This document shows positions 9,652 to 18,225 of a stretch of 64,000 bases of DNA, in pieces. The first letter of the stretch is position 1. The number at the start of each line of letters is the position of its first letter. Origin of the DNA: Bacteroidaceae bacterium (GTDB lineage Bacteria > Bacteroidota > Bacteroidia > Bacteroidales > Bacteroidaceae); contig JAFSPM010000002.1 of NCBI GenBank assembly GCA_017442855.1, forward strand, positions 1 to 64,000, read 5' to 3'. The position numbers were made by a program, and so were the translations under genes. The notes below the pieces were generated by a model, which saw nothing but the letters and a program-made list of their open reading frames with translations, ran no database searches and was not told the DNA's origin.

Positions 9652-10470
9652 TTACATCTGGTGAAGCTTCTTAATGGCCTCTGCCAGTTTCTTCATGGCG
9701 AAACGGGGAGCGATACGTACCAACAGATCCATCTTCTTGCAGTCGCTACCAACGATGATCTTCCACTTATCAGCCTCCATACCGCTCACGATGGCCTCTG
9801 CTGCCATCTTGGGTGTGGTAACACTGTTCTTCTTCAATTCTTCCTCAGAATAACCAGACACATCAATAGCGCCCTTCAAGCCCGAGTTCTTTTGAATGTT
9901 GGTAGCCACCGCACCAGGGAATACCTCGCTCACCTTTACATTGGTATCCATTAACTCAGTCATCAGTCCTTCAGTCAAAGCCTTTACGGCTGCTTTCGAA
10001 GCGCCATAGAAAGTTTGTCCAGGCACAGGAGCGAAGGCACCCATGCTTGACACATTTACGATGTGTGCCTCTGGACGGGTAAGCAAGTGTGGCAAGAAAG
10101 ACTTCACCATATATAAAGTACCATTAAAATTAATGTTCATCACGCGCTCGATGGTACGATACTCCATCTTGCTCACTGGCACGAAATCCTGAATGATACC
10201 AGCATTATTAATGATGCCGTCAACAGCTCCAAACAATTTCACTGCCTCTGCAGCTGTTTGTTCCACAGCCTCACGGTTGGTGATATCTATCTGCATCAGT
10301 TTCATGTTGGCACCTTTTTCGCCAGCTAACTCCTGCGTCTGCTTCAGCCCCTCCATATTGATGTCGAGTCCAATCACTTTAGCCCCCTTGTTCAACAAGT
10401 TCAGGCTGATTTCCCTTCCCATGCCGTTACCTGCTCCGGTAACTACGATTACTTTTCCTGCTACTTTCAT
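9652..10470 (-). CDS. Short-chain dehydrogenase/reductase (SDR)
   Basis: 272 residues from the ATG at 10470. This start places the Rossmann glycine motif TGAGNGMG at residues 11-18 and falls just after a good promoter. Other classical SDR marks are NNAG (88-91), catalytic Ser at 141/142 (VNVSSMG) and YGASK (Tyr155, Lys159). It is a cytoplasmic NAD(P)-dependent oxidoreductase of the long-tail 3-oxoacyl reductase or 11-beta-HSD-like type; substrate unknown. It is transcribed divergently from an AraC regulator with only 192 bp between the two starts, so control by that regulator is likely. Confidence 0.9.
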   Translation of the reverse strand: MKVAGKVIVVTGAGNGMGREISLNLLNKGAKVIGLDINMEGLKQTQELAGEKGANMKLMQIDITNREAVEQTAAEAVKLFGAVDGIINNAGIIQDFVPVSKMEYRTIERVMNINFNGTLYMVKSFLPHLLTRPEAHIVNVSSMGAFAPVPGQTFYGASKAAVKALTEGLMTELMDTNVKVSEVFPGAVATNIQKNSGLKGAIDVSGYSEEELKKNSVTTPKMAAEAIVSGMEADKWKIIVGSDCKKMDLLVRIAPRFAMKKLAEAIKKLHQM

Positions 10471-10496
10471 ATTTTCATTTTTTATTATTGATATTG

Positions 10497-10526
10497 CAAA
10501 GGTAGTCACAATTAAACAATTAGCAA
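10497..10526 (-). promoter_or_regulatory. Promoter of the SDR gene
   Basis: Minus strand: TTG (10524-10526), 19 bp, TACCTTTG (10497-10504). Predicted start near 10491, about 20 nt before the ATG at 10470. Confidence 0.7.
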
Positions 10527-10604
10527 CGCTCAAAAAGTTACCTCTTTTGTCCTATAGGTAAAAAGGGGACAAATATTCCTTTACACATATTCTTCAGCCA
10601 ATCA

Positions 10605-10635
10605 TTTGAAGTTTGAATTATTTATAGTATCTTCG
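10605..10635 (+). promoter_or_regulatory. Promoter of the AraC regulator gene
   Basis: TTTG (10605-10608), 19 bp, TATCTTCG (10628-10635), one mismatch to TAnnTTTG. Since it lies at 10605-10635, it argues for translation starting at the ATG at 10663 rather than at an upstream TTG. Confidence 0.6.
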
Positions 10636-10662
10636 CAGCGAGACCATATAAAGGACAATGGA

Positions 10663-11577
10663 ATGAGTACTATGGAAAAGGATATCAATTTAACTGAGTT
10701 TCAGTTCGACATGCTGCCATCTGACGAGCGTAGGCTGGTGTTAGACAACTTTGTGCTGTTGGATGATAACCTCGATTCCACCCAAGACCTTGAACTGGGC
10801 AGTCACGTCAACAGACAGCTTTTCCCCCTCAAACTCATGTTCCCCTTAGTCATCATCTGCAAACAAGGCGAGATGGTGGCACAACTGAATCTGGAAGACA
10901 TCAGATTAGAGCAGAATGACGTGCTAATCATGGTGCCTGGTACCATTGGCGAGGATGTCAGTGTTACGAAAGATTGCCGTGTAGCCATTATGGCAATACC
11001 AGAAAGTGCCTTCCCTATGCTAATGAAGATGGAACACTCACTAAAGTTCCGTGAGCACTTTAGCCATCCATTAAAGTTTCATTATTCCGATGCTGAGATG
11101 GAGCACATCGTCATGATTTATAAATTAATGCGTTCCATCATCAATATGGGTTCTCCTTATTGCAAGGAGATTCTGATGAACTATATGGAGGCGGTCGCCT
11201 ACTTCACCATCACCAAGTTGGAGGCTATTTCCAATGAAAATGTCAAGAAACAACGTGGCGATATATTGTTCCATCAGTTCATGAACGAGGTAAGGCGTTA
11301 CTATACCACTGAAAGGCAACTCTCTTTCTATGCCGACAAGCTCTGCATCACCACAAAGTACCTTTCCAGAGTTGTGAAGCAACATAGTGGGCGACAGCCT
11401 AGCGAGTGGGTACGCGACTATGTCATCTTAGAGGCAAAGGCCTTGCTGCGCCAAAACGAGTTGTCAGTTCAGCAGATCAGTGACATTTTGAACTTCCCCA
11501 ACCCTTCCTTCTTCGGCAAATACTTCAAAGCCGTAGTAGGCTGCTCTCCCCGTCAGTATCAATTGCAGAAAGATTGA
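10663..11577 (+). CDS. AraC-family transcriptional regulator
   Basis: 304 residues from the ATG at 10663 (a second ATG three codons later is possible). The C-terminal part, about residues 205-300, is an AraC/XylS double helix-turn-helix: LSFYADKLCITTKYLSRVVK is the first motif and VQQISDILNFPNPSFFGKYF the second, followed by GCSPRQYQ. The first ~170 residues have a cupin-like sensor character (KQGEMVAQLNLEDIRLEQND). It probably acts on its divergent neighbour, the SDR gene, and possibly on itself; ligand unknown. No membrane segment is seen, so it is cytoplasmic. Confidence 0.9.
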   Translation: MSTMEKDINLTEFQFDMLPSDERRLVLDNFVLLDDNLDSTQDLELGSHVNRQLFPLKLMFPLVIICKQGEMVAQLNLEDIRLEQNDVLIMVPGTIGEDVSVTKDCRVAIMAIPESAFPMLMKMEHSLKFREHFSHPLKFHYSDAEMEHIVMIYKLMRSIINMGSPYCKEILMNYMEAVAYFTITKLEAISNENVKKQRGDILFHQFMNEVRRYYTTERQLSFYADKLCITTKYLSRVVKQHSGRQPSEWVRDYVILEAKALLRQNELSVQQISDILNFPNPSFFGKYFKAVVGCSPRQYQLQKD

Positions 11578-11582
11578 GTAGT

Positions 11583-13733
11583 TTACTTTACCACCACTCG
11601 TACCCTATCCAAATTATAGATGCGGGCAAAAGGAGAGTTCGTGTCAACCTTGCGTTGGGATGCTACCCTAACGGTGGGGAAGCTGGTGCCTTTGTCCTTG
11701 AACTGATGGCGGATGGTGAACTCCACACGGCTACCATTGTCACTATACTTGGCATTAGACAAATCCACCTGCTCAGTATAGTCCTTGCCATCGTATGATA
11801 CTTGTGCAAGCATCACCTTGCCCTGTCCGGCAGGTACCTCAGCCACGGCATGAATCTCAACCGTAGCCCCACGCTTCACCTCAATACGCTTGCCATCGTG
11901 GGTAACGGAACCATTTTTGTCATCGCCAATGATAATCGTCTTAATGACAGGCTGGATGCCCTTGCGCTCATTGGCTGTCTCAGGAACCACCACTTGGGCA
12001 TGGTCAATCTTATAATTGGTAGATGGTGCCGGCTCAATGCCCTTCTCCACCCACTGGCTCAAATCGAGAAGAGCCTGCTGTAATACACCGTTGTAAGCCA
12101 CAGCATGCGTCTTGTCGTCCAACTGGTCTTCCTGGTCGCCATGCAAGGCATTCTCTGTGTACCATAAACGCATATTCTGATCAGCCCAATGACCCAAAGA
12201 CTTACGAACCTGCTGGCGATACCAGTCGCCCTGCCAAGCGAAAGCCTCACGGTCCATGATGGAACAGCAGAGAATAATCTTGCCATGAATGTTGCCTGTA
12301 GGCAATGTTCCTGCTGCGCCACGTGTAAACACGGGTCCCAACTGCATGGGGCGTTGTGGATAAATGGGTTTGCCATCAGCATCCTCAAACATCTGCCAAC
12401 CTGCCAAGTGACCTTCGGGAACCATGTGGCGATACAGGGTCTGCACAGCCAAGAAATTGCTATTGTCTATACGCACCTCATCACCCACTTTCAACTTTGC
12501 CAAGTTGGCATCGCTCACCGTAGGGCCAAATGCAGCCATTGTGCTATTGATTGCAGATAACTGGAAAGCTTCACCGTTTGCATCTCCAGAGGTAGCCACC
12601 AAGTCACCTCCCAAGAACTGTACCTGTTGTAGTTTATCTGTCAGCTCTACAGCAACAGGCTTGCCACCCTCACCTCCGGCAATCGCCCAAGACTTATCAG
12701 CAGAGCCACGGTCTGCATCGCTGACGGGAGCAATCAAGCCCACTTTCACGGCCTCGTCTGTATAGACAAAACGCTTGATGCGAGTGGGTTGCTGGATACG
12801 ATAGCCCACAAACGACTCAGGATGGTCGTGACCATAATAGCCAGGTTTGTTCCAGAAATCCTCATTGAAATAGGCTTGGTCAAGCATAACGACCGTAGGA
12901 TACAACACGATGAAGCCATGAATGCCCATTTCCTTGTAGCCATACCAACTTTTGAGGGGGAAGCCCATAGCGGTAGCCTCTTTCAGCACTTGTGTTTCTT
13001 CTTCGTTCAATCCTGCGTAGGGATTGCCACTGCCACCAGGCTCAATGGCATCGATAATCTGTGGCAATTTCTTATCCAATACCCTCATGGCATGCATACG
13101 AACAGCAAAGACATTGGGAATGGCGTAAGGTGAACCCATCACATAGGGCACAGCTCCATCCCACACGCCCTGTGTGCTCTCGATGCTGCCAGCTGTGCGA
13201 TAAGCGCCACCGCTACCACCAAAGCAATAGCCGTAAGGACGGTCGCAGTCATACAATTCCTTTGCCACTAACCTTGAGAACATGGCACTGGCGGCATTAG
13301 CACGATAGGCACCAATAGTAGGATCATTGGCCATCGGGTTGGATAAATCCACCGCTCCTCCTTCGTTAGTCTCAATAAAATAGGCACCGTTCTTTATGCT
13401 GAAAGCAATGCTGTTATACTCGTTCATCGGTAAGTTCTGCACAATAAACTCGTTATCAGGCATAGGAGTGATGTACTGGAAGAAACGTCCCTCATATTGT
13501 TCTTTCTCTGGGAAATAGAATGAGAAACGAGTACCGTTGCTTTTGAAACCACCATGTATATAATGGTGACGAACAGGCTGGTCTCGCCATTCATCCACGT
13601 CCACGTAGGGTTCAGTAAACGCAGGATCACCATACTGGAAATCCCATGTTTGCTGGGTAAGCGATTGTGCCATCGTCATCATTGACAGCCATAACATTGA
13701 TACGGTAAGGATAATAAACTTCATTGCTTTCAT
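11583..13733 (-). CDS. Secreted alpha/beta-hydrolase-like protein of unknown specificity
   Basis: 716 residues from the ATG at 13733; the signal peptide MKFIILTVSMLWLSMMTMAQ starts three codons later, and the promoter just upstream rules out a longer start. I do not recognise a named family. There is a plausible nucleophile-elbow region, YGYCFGGSGGAYRT, near residue 170, and a later PTGNIHGKIILCCSIMDREAF region followed by a candidate His (NALHGDQEDQ). Together they suggest a serine hydrolase of the alpha/beta fold, with some resemblance to tannase/feruloyl-esterase size and layout. The last ~120 residues look like an Ig-like beta-sandwich. Location beside esterases and glycosidases suggests action on a plant polymer ester, which is inference. 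It converges on the AraC gene with 5 bp between the stops. Confidence 0.5.
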   Translation of the reverse strand: MKAMKFIILTVSMLWLSMMTMAQSLTQQTWDFQYGDPAFTEPYVDVDEWRDQPVRHHYIHGGFKSNGTRFSFYFPEKEQYEGRFFQYITPMPDNEFIVQNLPMNEYNSIAFSIKNGAYFIETNEGGAVDLSNPMANDPTIGAYRANAASAMFSRLVAKELYDCDRPYGYCFGGSGGAYRTAGSIESTQGVWDGAVPYVMGSPYAIPNVFAVRMHAMRVLDKKLPQIIDAIEPGGSGNPYAGLNEEETQVLKEATAMGFPLKSWYGYKEMGIHGFIVLYPTVVMLDQAYFNEDFWNKPGYYGHDHPESFVGYRIQQPTRIKRFVYTDEAVKVGLIAPVSDADRGSADKSWAIAGGEGGKPVAVELTDKLQQVQFLGGDLVATSGDANGEAFQLSAINSTMAAFGPTVSDANLAKLKVGDEVRIDNSNFLAVQTLYRHMVPEGHLAGWQMFEDADGKPIYPQRPMQLGPVFTRGAAGTLPTGNIHGKIILCCSIMDREAFAWQGDWYRQQVRKSLGHWADQNMRLWYTENALHGDQEDQLDDKTHAVAYNGVLQQALLDLSQWVEKGIEPAPSTNYKIDHAQVVVPETANERKGIQPVIKTIIIGDDKNGSVTHDGKRIEVKRGATVEIHAVAEVPAGQGKVMLAQVSYDGKDYTEQVDLSNAKYSDNGSRVEFTIRHQFKDKGTSFPTVRVASQRKVDTNSPFARIYNLDRVRVVVK

Positions 13734-13751
13734 GTTTTCAATAAATTTATG

Positions 13752-13759
13752 CAAAGATA
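13752..13759 (-). promoter_or_regulatory. -7 element of the unknown secreted hydrolase gene
   Basis: Minus strand TATCTTTG, an exact TAnnTTTG, 18 bp upstream of the ATG at 13733. No TTTG at the usual -33 distance. Confidence 0.55.
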
Positions 13760-13848
13760 AATCATATTCCCCACATAACCATCATCTTTTTTGCAACACT
13801 TTTGTCCTTTTTGGTGAATTATTGCGCAACATTCTCACAGAAAAGAAT

Positions 13849-13856
13849 TATATTTG
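13849..13856 (+). promoter_or_regulatory. -7 element of the first CE1 esterase gene
   Basis: TATATTTG, exact TAnnTTTG, 20 bp before the ATG at 13877. A TTG occurs 24 bp upstream, slightly too far for a standard -33. Confidence 0.5.
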
Positions 13857-13876
13857 TAGCGTTAAAACAATAGATT

Positions 13877-14977
13877 ATGAAAAAAGTATTTTACCTGATG
13901 GCGTTGGCTCTGATGGCTATGAACGCCAATGCACAATTCCAGCGTACTCCTACTCCTAATGATACGCTGAAGTCTGTAACCGTGAACGCTGACAAGAGCG
14001 TGACATTCCGCATCTATGCACCAGAGGCTAAGACTGTTACCTTAGGTGGAGACTTAGCTGGCTATGGCGATATCATTCCTGCTCCAAAGTTTGTGAAACA
14101 AGCCAATGGCGTGTGGGAGGCGAAAGCCAATACCGTGGACGCAAAAGGTGGTACCTTCCGCTATAATTTCGTGGTAGATGGCGTGCGTGTGAACGACCCT
14201 AAGGCAGCTACTACTGCCGACAATACGGCCATTGTAAATGTTGACCCTGAGGGCGATGGCTTCTGGGAGATGAAAGATGTGCCTCATGGCGCTGTAGCAG
14301 AGGTTTGGTATAAGTCAAGTACCTTCAACAACACCCGTCGTTTTCATGTATGGACACCAGCTGGCTACGAGAAAGGTGGTCAGAAATTGCCAGTACTCTA
14401 CCTGATTCATGGTGGTGGCGACAATGACTTTGCTTGGCCAGGCGTCGGTAGAGCTGGTTTCATCATGGACAACCTGTTGGCAGAGGGCAAGATTGTTCCT
14501 ATGATTGTAGTGATGCCTAATGGCAGTGTAAATACCGACCTGTTCACCGATGATATGATGAACGACCTGATTCCTTATGTTGAGAGCCATTACAATGTTT
14601 ATACCGACAAGGATCATCGTGCGTTGGCAGGTTTGTCAATGGGTGGTTTGGAAACGCTGAACGTTTCTCTGCTCCACTACAATAGCTTCGCATACGTATT
14701 CCCACTGAGTACTGGTTGGTTTACCAACAACAAGGAACTTTACGACAAGTGGGAGCCTTACCTGAAGGAACATGCAGCAGCTATGAACAAGAGTTTCAAA
14801 CTTTATAAGTTCTATATGGGTGGCGAAGAAGACATCGCTTACCAAAACGGTGTCGCTACTCGTGAGGCATTTACCAAAGCTGGCGTGAAGCACGAGTATT
14901 CTTCCATGCCTGGCGGACATACTTGGCACGTATGGCGTCATAACTTGCGTGACTTTGCTCCGTTATTGTTTAAATAA
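13877..14977 (+). CDS. Secreted CE1-type esterase (esterase D/feruloyl esterase-like)
   Basis: 366 residues with signal peptide (ending MNANA-QF). Residues about 25-125 form an E-set/CBM48-like domain (VTFRIYAPEAKTVTLGGD). Residues 130-366 form an esterase-D alpha/beta hydrolase with VLYLIHGGGDND, nucleophile Ser254 in LAGLSMGG and His348 in PGGHTW. This architecture is shared with Bacteroidetes CE1 feruloyl/acetyl esterases acting on xylan or pectin and with enterochelin-esterase-like proteins; a glycan esterase is favoured by context. Two paralogues with the same layout and a closing W-R-x-x-L-x-x-F-A-x-x-L-F-K are at 17021 and 60595. Its own promoter and terminator make it monocistronic. 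Confidence 0.88.
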   Translation: MKKVFYLMALALMAMNANAQFQRTPTPNDTLKSVTVNADKSVTFRIYAPEAKTVTLGGDLAGYGDIIPAPKFVKQANGVWEAKANTVDAKGGTFRYNFVVDGVRVNDPKAATTADNTAIVNVDPEGDGFWEMKDVPHGAVAEVWYKSSTFNNTRRFHVWTPAGYEKGGQKLPVLYLIHGGGDNDFAWPGVGRAGFIMDNLLAEGKIVPMIVVMPNGSVNTDLFTDDMMNDLIPYVESHYNVYTDKDHRALAGLSMGGLETLNVSLLHYNSFAYVFPLSTGWFTNNKELYDKWEPYLKEHAAAMNKSFKLYKFYMGGEEDIAYQNGVATREAFTKAGVKHEYSSMPGGHTWHVWRHNLRDFAPLLFK

Positions 14978-14984
14978 CCTATCG

Positions 14985-15010
14985 GGGGTCGGAATGCCGA
15001 CCCCTTTAAT
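14985..15010 (+). terminator. Terminator after first CE1 esterase
   Basis: GGGGTCGG (14985-14992), AATG loop, CCGACCCC (14997-15004), followed by TTTAATTT. Confidence 0.8.
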
Positions 15011-15022
15011 TTATATCTTACT

Positions 15023-17008
15023 ATGAAGACGAACCTAACATCACAGATTACGTTGAACCATGTGAACGCCCGTTATTACAAGCCTAATAACGCTTTTGAG
15101 CAGGCACAGTTGACGAGGCTGGAGAAGTTGCCTACCACTATCTACGAAAATGCAGAGGAAGCATCCAAGCAGATAGCACGGGAGATAGCCGACACCATCA
15201 AACAGAAGGAAGCAGCTTATAAACCTTGTGTAATGGTGCTTACTGGCGGTGCTACTCCTCACCAACTCTATGCCGAGCTGGTGCGCTTGCATCGTGAGGA
15301 AGGACTGAGTTTCCGCAACGTCATCGTATTCAACCTGTATGAGTTCTACCCATTGGCAGATGACACCGTGTTCAGCAACCTGAAAGCGCTGAAAGACATG
15401 TTGCTCGACCATGTGGATATCGACCCCACTCGCATTTTCTCTCCATCAGGTACCCTCAGTCAGAACGATATCTTCAACTTCTGCGAGGAATATGAACGGA
15501 AGATTGCTGAAGCTGGCGGCATCGACATCTGCCTCTTAGGCATAGGCCGCTTGGGTAACATCGCTTTCAACGAGCCAGGCTCCCGTATCAACTCTACTAC
15601 CCGACTTATCTTGTTGGATGCCGACTCACGAGCAGAAGCAGCCCGTTCGTTTGGCAATAATCCACCACTTAGCTCCATCACCATGGGCATTCACACCATC
15701 TTGTCATCTCGCAAGATTTACCTGATGGCTTGGGGTGAGGACAAGGCAAAGATGATCAAGGCCTGTGTGGAAGGTGCCATCACTGACAACATACCTGCTT
15801 CGTTCCTGCAAATGCACAACAACGTACATGTGGTGGTGGATTTGTCTTCTGCTACCTTCCTAACCCGCATACATCACCCTTGGCTGGTTACTTCCTGCGA
15901 ATGGGATGACAAACTGATACGTAGTGCCATTGTGTGGCTCTGTCAGCAAACGGGCAAGCCCATCTTGAAACTCACCAACAAGGACTATAACGAAAACGGA
16001 CTGGGTGAGTTGCTGGCTATCTATGGATCTGCCTACAACGTGAATATCAAAATCTTCAACGACCTACAACACACCATCACAGGATGGCCTGGTGGCAAGC
16101 CCAATGCTGACGATACTCATCGCCCTGAGCGAGCATTGCCTTACCCCAAGCGGGTACTGGTGTTCTCGCCTCATCCTGATGATGATGTCATCTCTATGGG
16201 TGGTACCATCAGAAGACTTGTGCAGCAGGGGCATGAGGTGTATATTGCTTATCAGACCAGTGGCAACATTGCCGTAGGCGATGAAGAGGTAACGCGCTTC
16301 TTGCATTTCATCAATGGCTTCAACCAGCTCTTCAATGCCGACCAAGACGAGGTAATCAAGAAGAAATACAAGGAGATTAAGGATTTCCTGAATAAGAAGA
16401 AAGATGGTGACTTGGATACCAAAGATATTCTGACCATCAAGGGACTGATTCGTCGTGGTGAAGCCCGTACGGCTTGTTCTTACAACAATATTCCTCTTGA
16501 AAGGGTGTATTTCCTGGATTTGCCGTTCTACGAGACAGGCAAGATTCAGAAGAGACCATTGGGAGAAAAAGATGTGCGTATCGTGCAGAAGCTCTTACAA
16601 GAAGTACAGCCTCATCAGATCTTCGTGGCTGGCGACTTAGCTGATCCGCATGGCACTCATCGTGTATGTAGCAATGCAGTCTTGGCAGCTATCGATCTGG
16701 AGAAAGAAGCCAAAGCCGCTTGGCTCAAGGATTGCCGTATCTGGATGTATCGCGGTGCTTGGGCGGAATGGGAGATTGAGGATATCGAGATGGCAGTGCC
16801 TATTAGTCCTGAAGAGCTAAGGGCCAAGCGTAACTCCATCCTTCGCCACCAGAGTCAGATGGAGTCGGCTCCGTTCCTGGGCAACGACGAACGTCTGTTC
16901 TGGCAACGTAGTGAAGACCGTAACCGCAACACGGCTGGCATTTACGACAAGTTAGGATTGGCTTGCTATGAGGCGATGGAGGCTTTTGTGGAATACAAAC
17001 CTTTGTAA
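15023..17008 (+). CDS. NagB-like domain fused to PIG-L/LmbE deacetylase domain
   Basis: 661 residues, no signal peptide. Residues about 40-285 match the glucosamine-6-phosphate deaminase (NagB) fold; residues about 375-600 match the PIG-L/LmbE zinc deacetylase fold. The deacetylase half keeps its zinc motif SPHPDDD (His384, Asp386, Asp387) and HGTH (His543, His546). In the NagB half, residues equivalent to E. coli Asp72, Asp141 and His143 are Tyr106 (FNLYEFY), Leu177 and Asn179 (GIGRLGNIAFNEP). Only the Glu148 equivalent, Glu184, remains. So deaminase activity is doubtful and the domain may bind amino-sugar phosphate. Similarly sized fusions are annotated as glucosamine-6-phosphate deaminase in Bacteroides. 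It sits between two CE1 esterase genes; the next starts 12 bp after its stop. Confidence 0.85.
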   Translation: MKTNLTSQITLNHVNARYYKPNNAFEQAQLTRLEKLPTTIYENAEEASKQIAREIADTIKQKEAAYKPCVMVLTGGATPHQLYAELVRLHREEGLSFRNVIVFNLYEFYPLADDTVFSNLKALKDMLLDHVDIDPTRIFSPSGTLSQNDIFNFCEEYERKIAEAGGIDICLLGIGRLGNIAFNEPGSRINSTTRLILLDADSRAEAARSFGNNPPLSSITMGIHTILSSRKIYLMAWGEDKAKMIKACVEGAITDNIPASFLQMHNNVHVVVDLSSATFLTRIHHPWLVTSCEWDDKLIRSAIVWLCQQTGKPILKLTNKDYNENGLGELLAIYGSAYNVNIKIFNDLQHTITGWPGGKPNADDTHRPERALPYPKRVLVFSPHPDDDVISMGGTIRRLVQQGHEVYIAYQTSGNIAVGDEEVTRFLHFINGFNQLFNADQDEVIKKKYKEIKDFLNKKKDGDLDTKDILTIKGLIRRGEARTACSYNNIPLERVYFLDLPFYETGKIQKRPLGEKDVRIVQKLLQEVQPHQIFVAGDLADPHGTHRVCSNAVLAAIDLEKEAKAAWLKDCRIWMYRGAWAEWEIEDIEMAVPISPEELRAKRNSILRHQSQMESAPFLGNDERLFWQRSEDRNRNTAGIYDKLGLACYEAMEAFVEYKPL

Positions 17009-17020
17009 ACAATATTGAAT

Positions 17021-18190
17021 ATGAAAAGAATCTTTTTATTATTGACTCTCGGTCTTTTAATTGGTAGCTTGTATGCCCAAGAGATGGCCAATACTCGCAG
17101 GGCTCGCATCGTTTCTCCAGAGGTAACAAAAGATAGCATTACCTTTCGTATGCGTGCCGAATATGCCACCACTGTCAGCCTGACGGGCTCATGGCAAAAT
17201 AGAGGGGAATCCCCCATCGCTATGAAACGAGACAATAACCTGGTGTGGAGTGTTACCATTCCTAACCTCCAACCCGACTTGTATTACTACACTTTCAACG
17301 TGGATGGCACAACAGTGTGCGACCCGGCTAACACATCAACAGATCGTGATGGCACCAGCTATCGAAGCATCTTCTTTATAGATGGTGACCACTCTCGTCA
17401 CTATAAGGATGCAGCCGTTAGGGGTAATGTGTCTGCTGTTTGGTATGATTCCCCCACCATTGGAGCAAAACGCAAGATGATGGTTTATACCCCAGCCGGC
17501 TACGACGACAACAAGAAAGCCAAATATCCTGTGCTTTACCTCTTGCATGGCGGCGGTGGCGATGAAGAAGCATGGCTTTCATTAGGTCGTGCTGCTCAGA
17601 TTCTCGACAACCTCATAGCTGAAGGGCGGGCTGTTCCCATGCTGGTAGTAATGCCGAATGGCAACTCCAATCAGATTCAATCCCACATCAACGACATCCC
17701 CGGACAAGAGTCTTCTGTCCTGATGCAGAATGACATACAATCTGACCTTTATGTCACCAGTTTGATAAAGGACATCATCCCCTATATCGATAGTCATTAT
17801 CGCACCATTGCCAAGAAAGAGGGTCGTGCTATTTCTGGCTTGTCAATGGGTGGAGGTCATACGCTTCGCACCAACTATCTGTTCCCGGGTTATTTCAACT
17901 ATATCTGTCCGCAGAGCACAGGTGCCCATCCTCATAACCAGAAAAACAGTGCCTATGCCTTTGATGAGAACACCTTATTCAACTACCTGGAAGGAATCAA
18001 GAAAGCAGGATATAAGTTGTTCTGGCTGGGTTGTGGCGATGTTGACCCTTGGTTTGCCGAGGCACAGGAACTCGATAAACTCTTAACAAATCATGACATG
18101 CCTCACACGTTCTACATTACTGGTGGAGGCCATGAATGGAAGAACTGGCGTCACTACCTTGACACCTTTGCTCCCTTACTCTTTAAGTAA
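17021..18190 (+). CDS. Secreted CE1-type esterase, second paralogue
   Basis: 389 residues from the ATG at 17021; a TTG two codons earlier is less likely because the signal peptide starts MKRIFLLLTLGLLIGS. An N-terminal E-set/CBM48-like domain (about 30-125) is followed by an esterase-D domain with VLYLLHGGGGDEEAW, Ser275 in ISGLSMGG and His371 in GGGHEW. It most resembles the paralogues at 13877 and 60595. It is probably co-transcribed with the NagB-like/PIG-L gene (12 bp gap), with the MFS gene 35 bp downstream. Likely a periplasmic or secreted esterase on acylated glycans; the acyl group is not predictable. Confidence 0.87.
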   Translation: MKRIFLLLTLGLLIGSLYAQEMANTRRARIVSPEVTKDSITFRMRAEYATTVSLTGSWQNRGESPIAMKRDNNLVWSVTIPNLQPDLYYYTFNVDGTTVCDPANTSTDRDGTSYRSIFFIDGDHSRHYKDAAVRGNVSAVWYDSPTIGAKRKMMVYTPAGYDDNKKAKYPVLYLLHGGGGDEEAWLSLGRAAQILDNLIAEGRAVPMLVVMPNGNSNQIQSHINDIPGQESSVLMQNDIQSDLYVTSLIKDIIPYIDSHYRTIAKKEGRAISGLSMGGGHTLRTNYLFPGYFNYICPQSTGAHPHNQKNSAYAFDENTLFNYLEGIKKAGYKLFWLGCGDVDPWFAEAQELDKLLTNHDMPHTFYITGGGHEWKNWRHYLDTFAPLLFK

Positions 18191-18225
18191 GCATGTGCTA
18201 TCAGTGGAGGATTTGAGATAAATCA

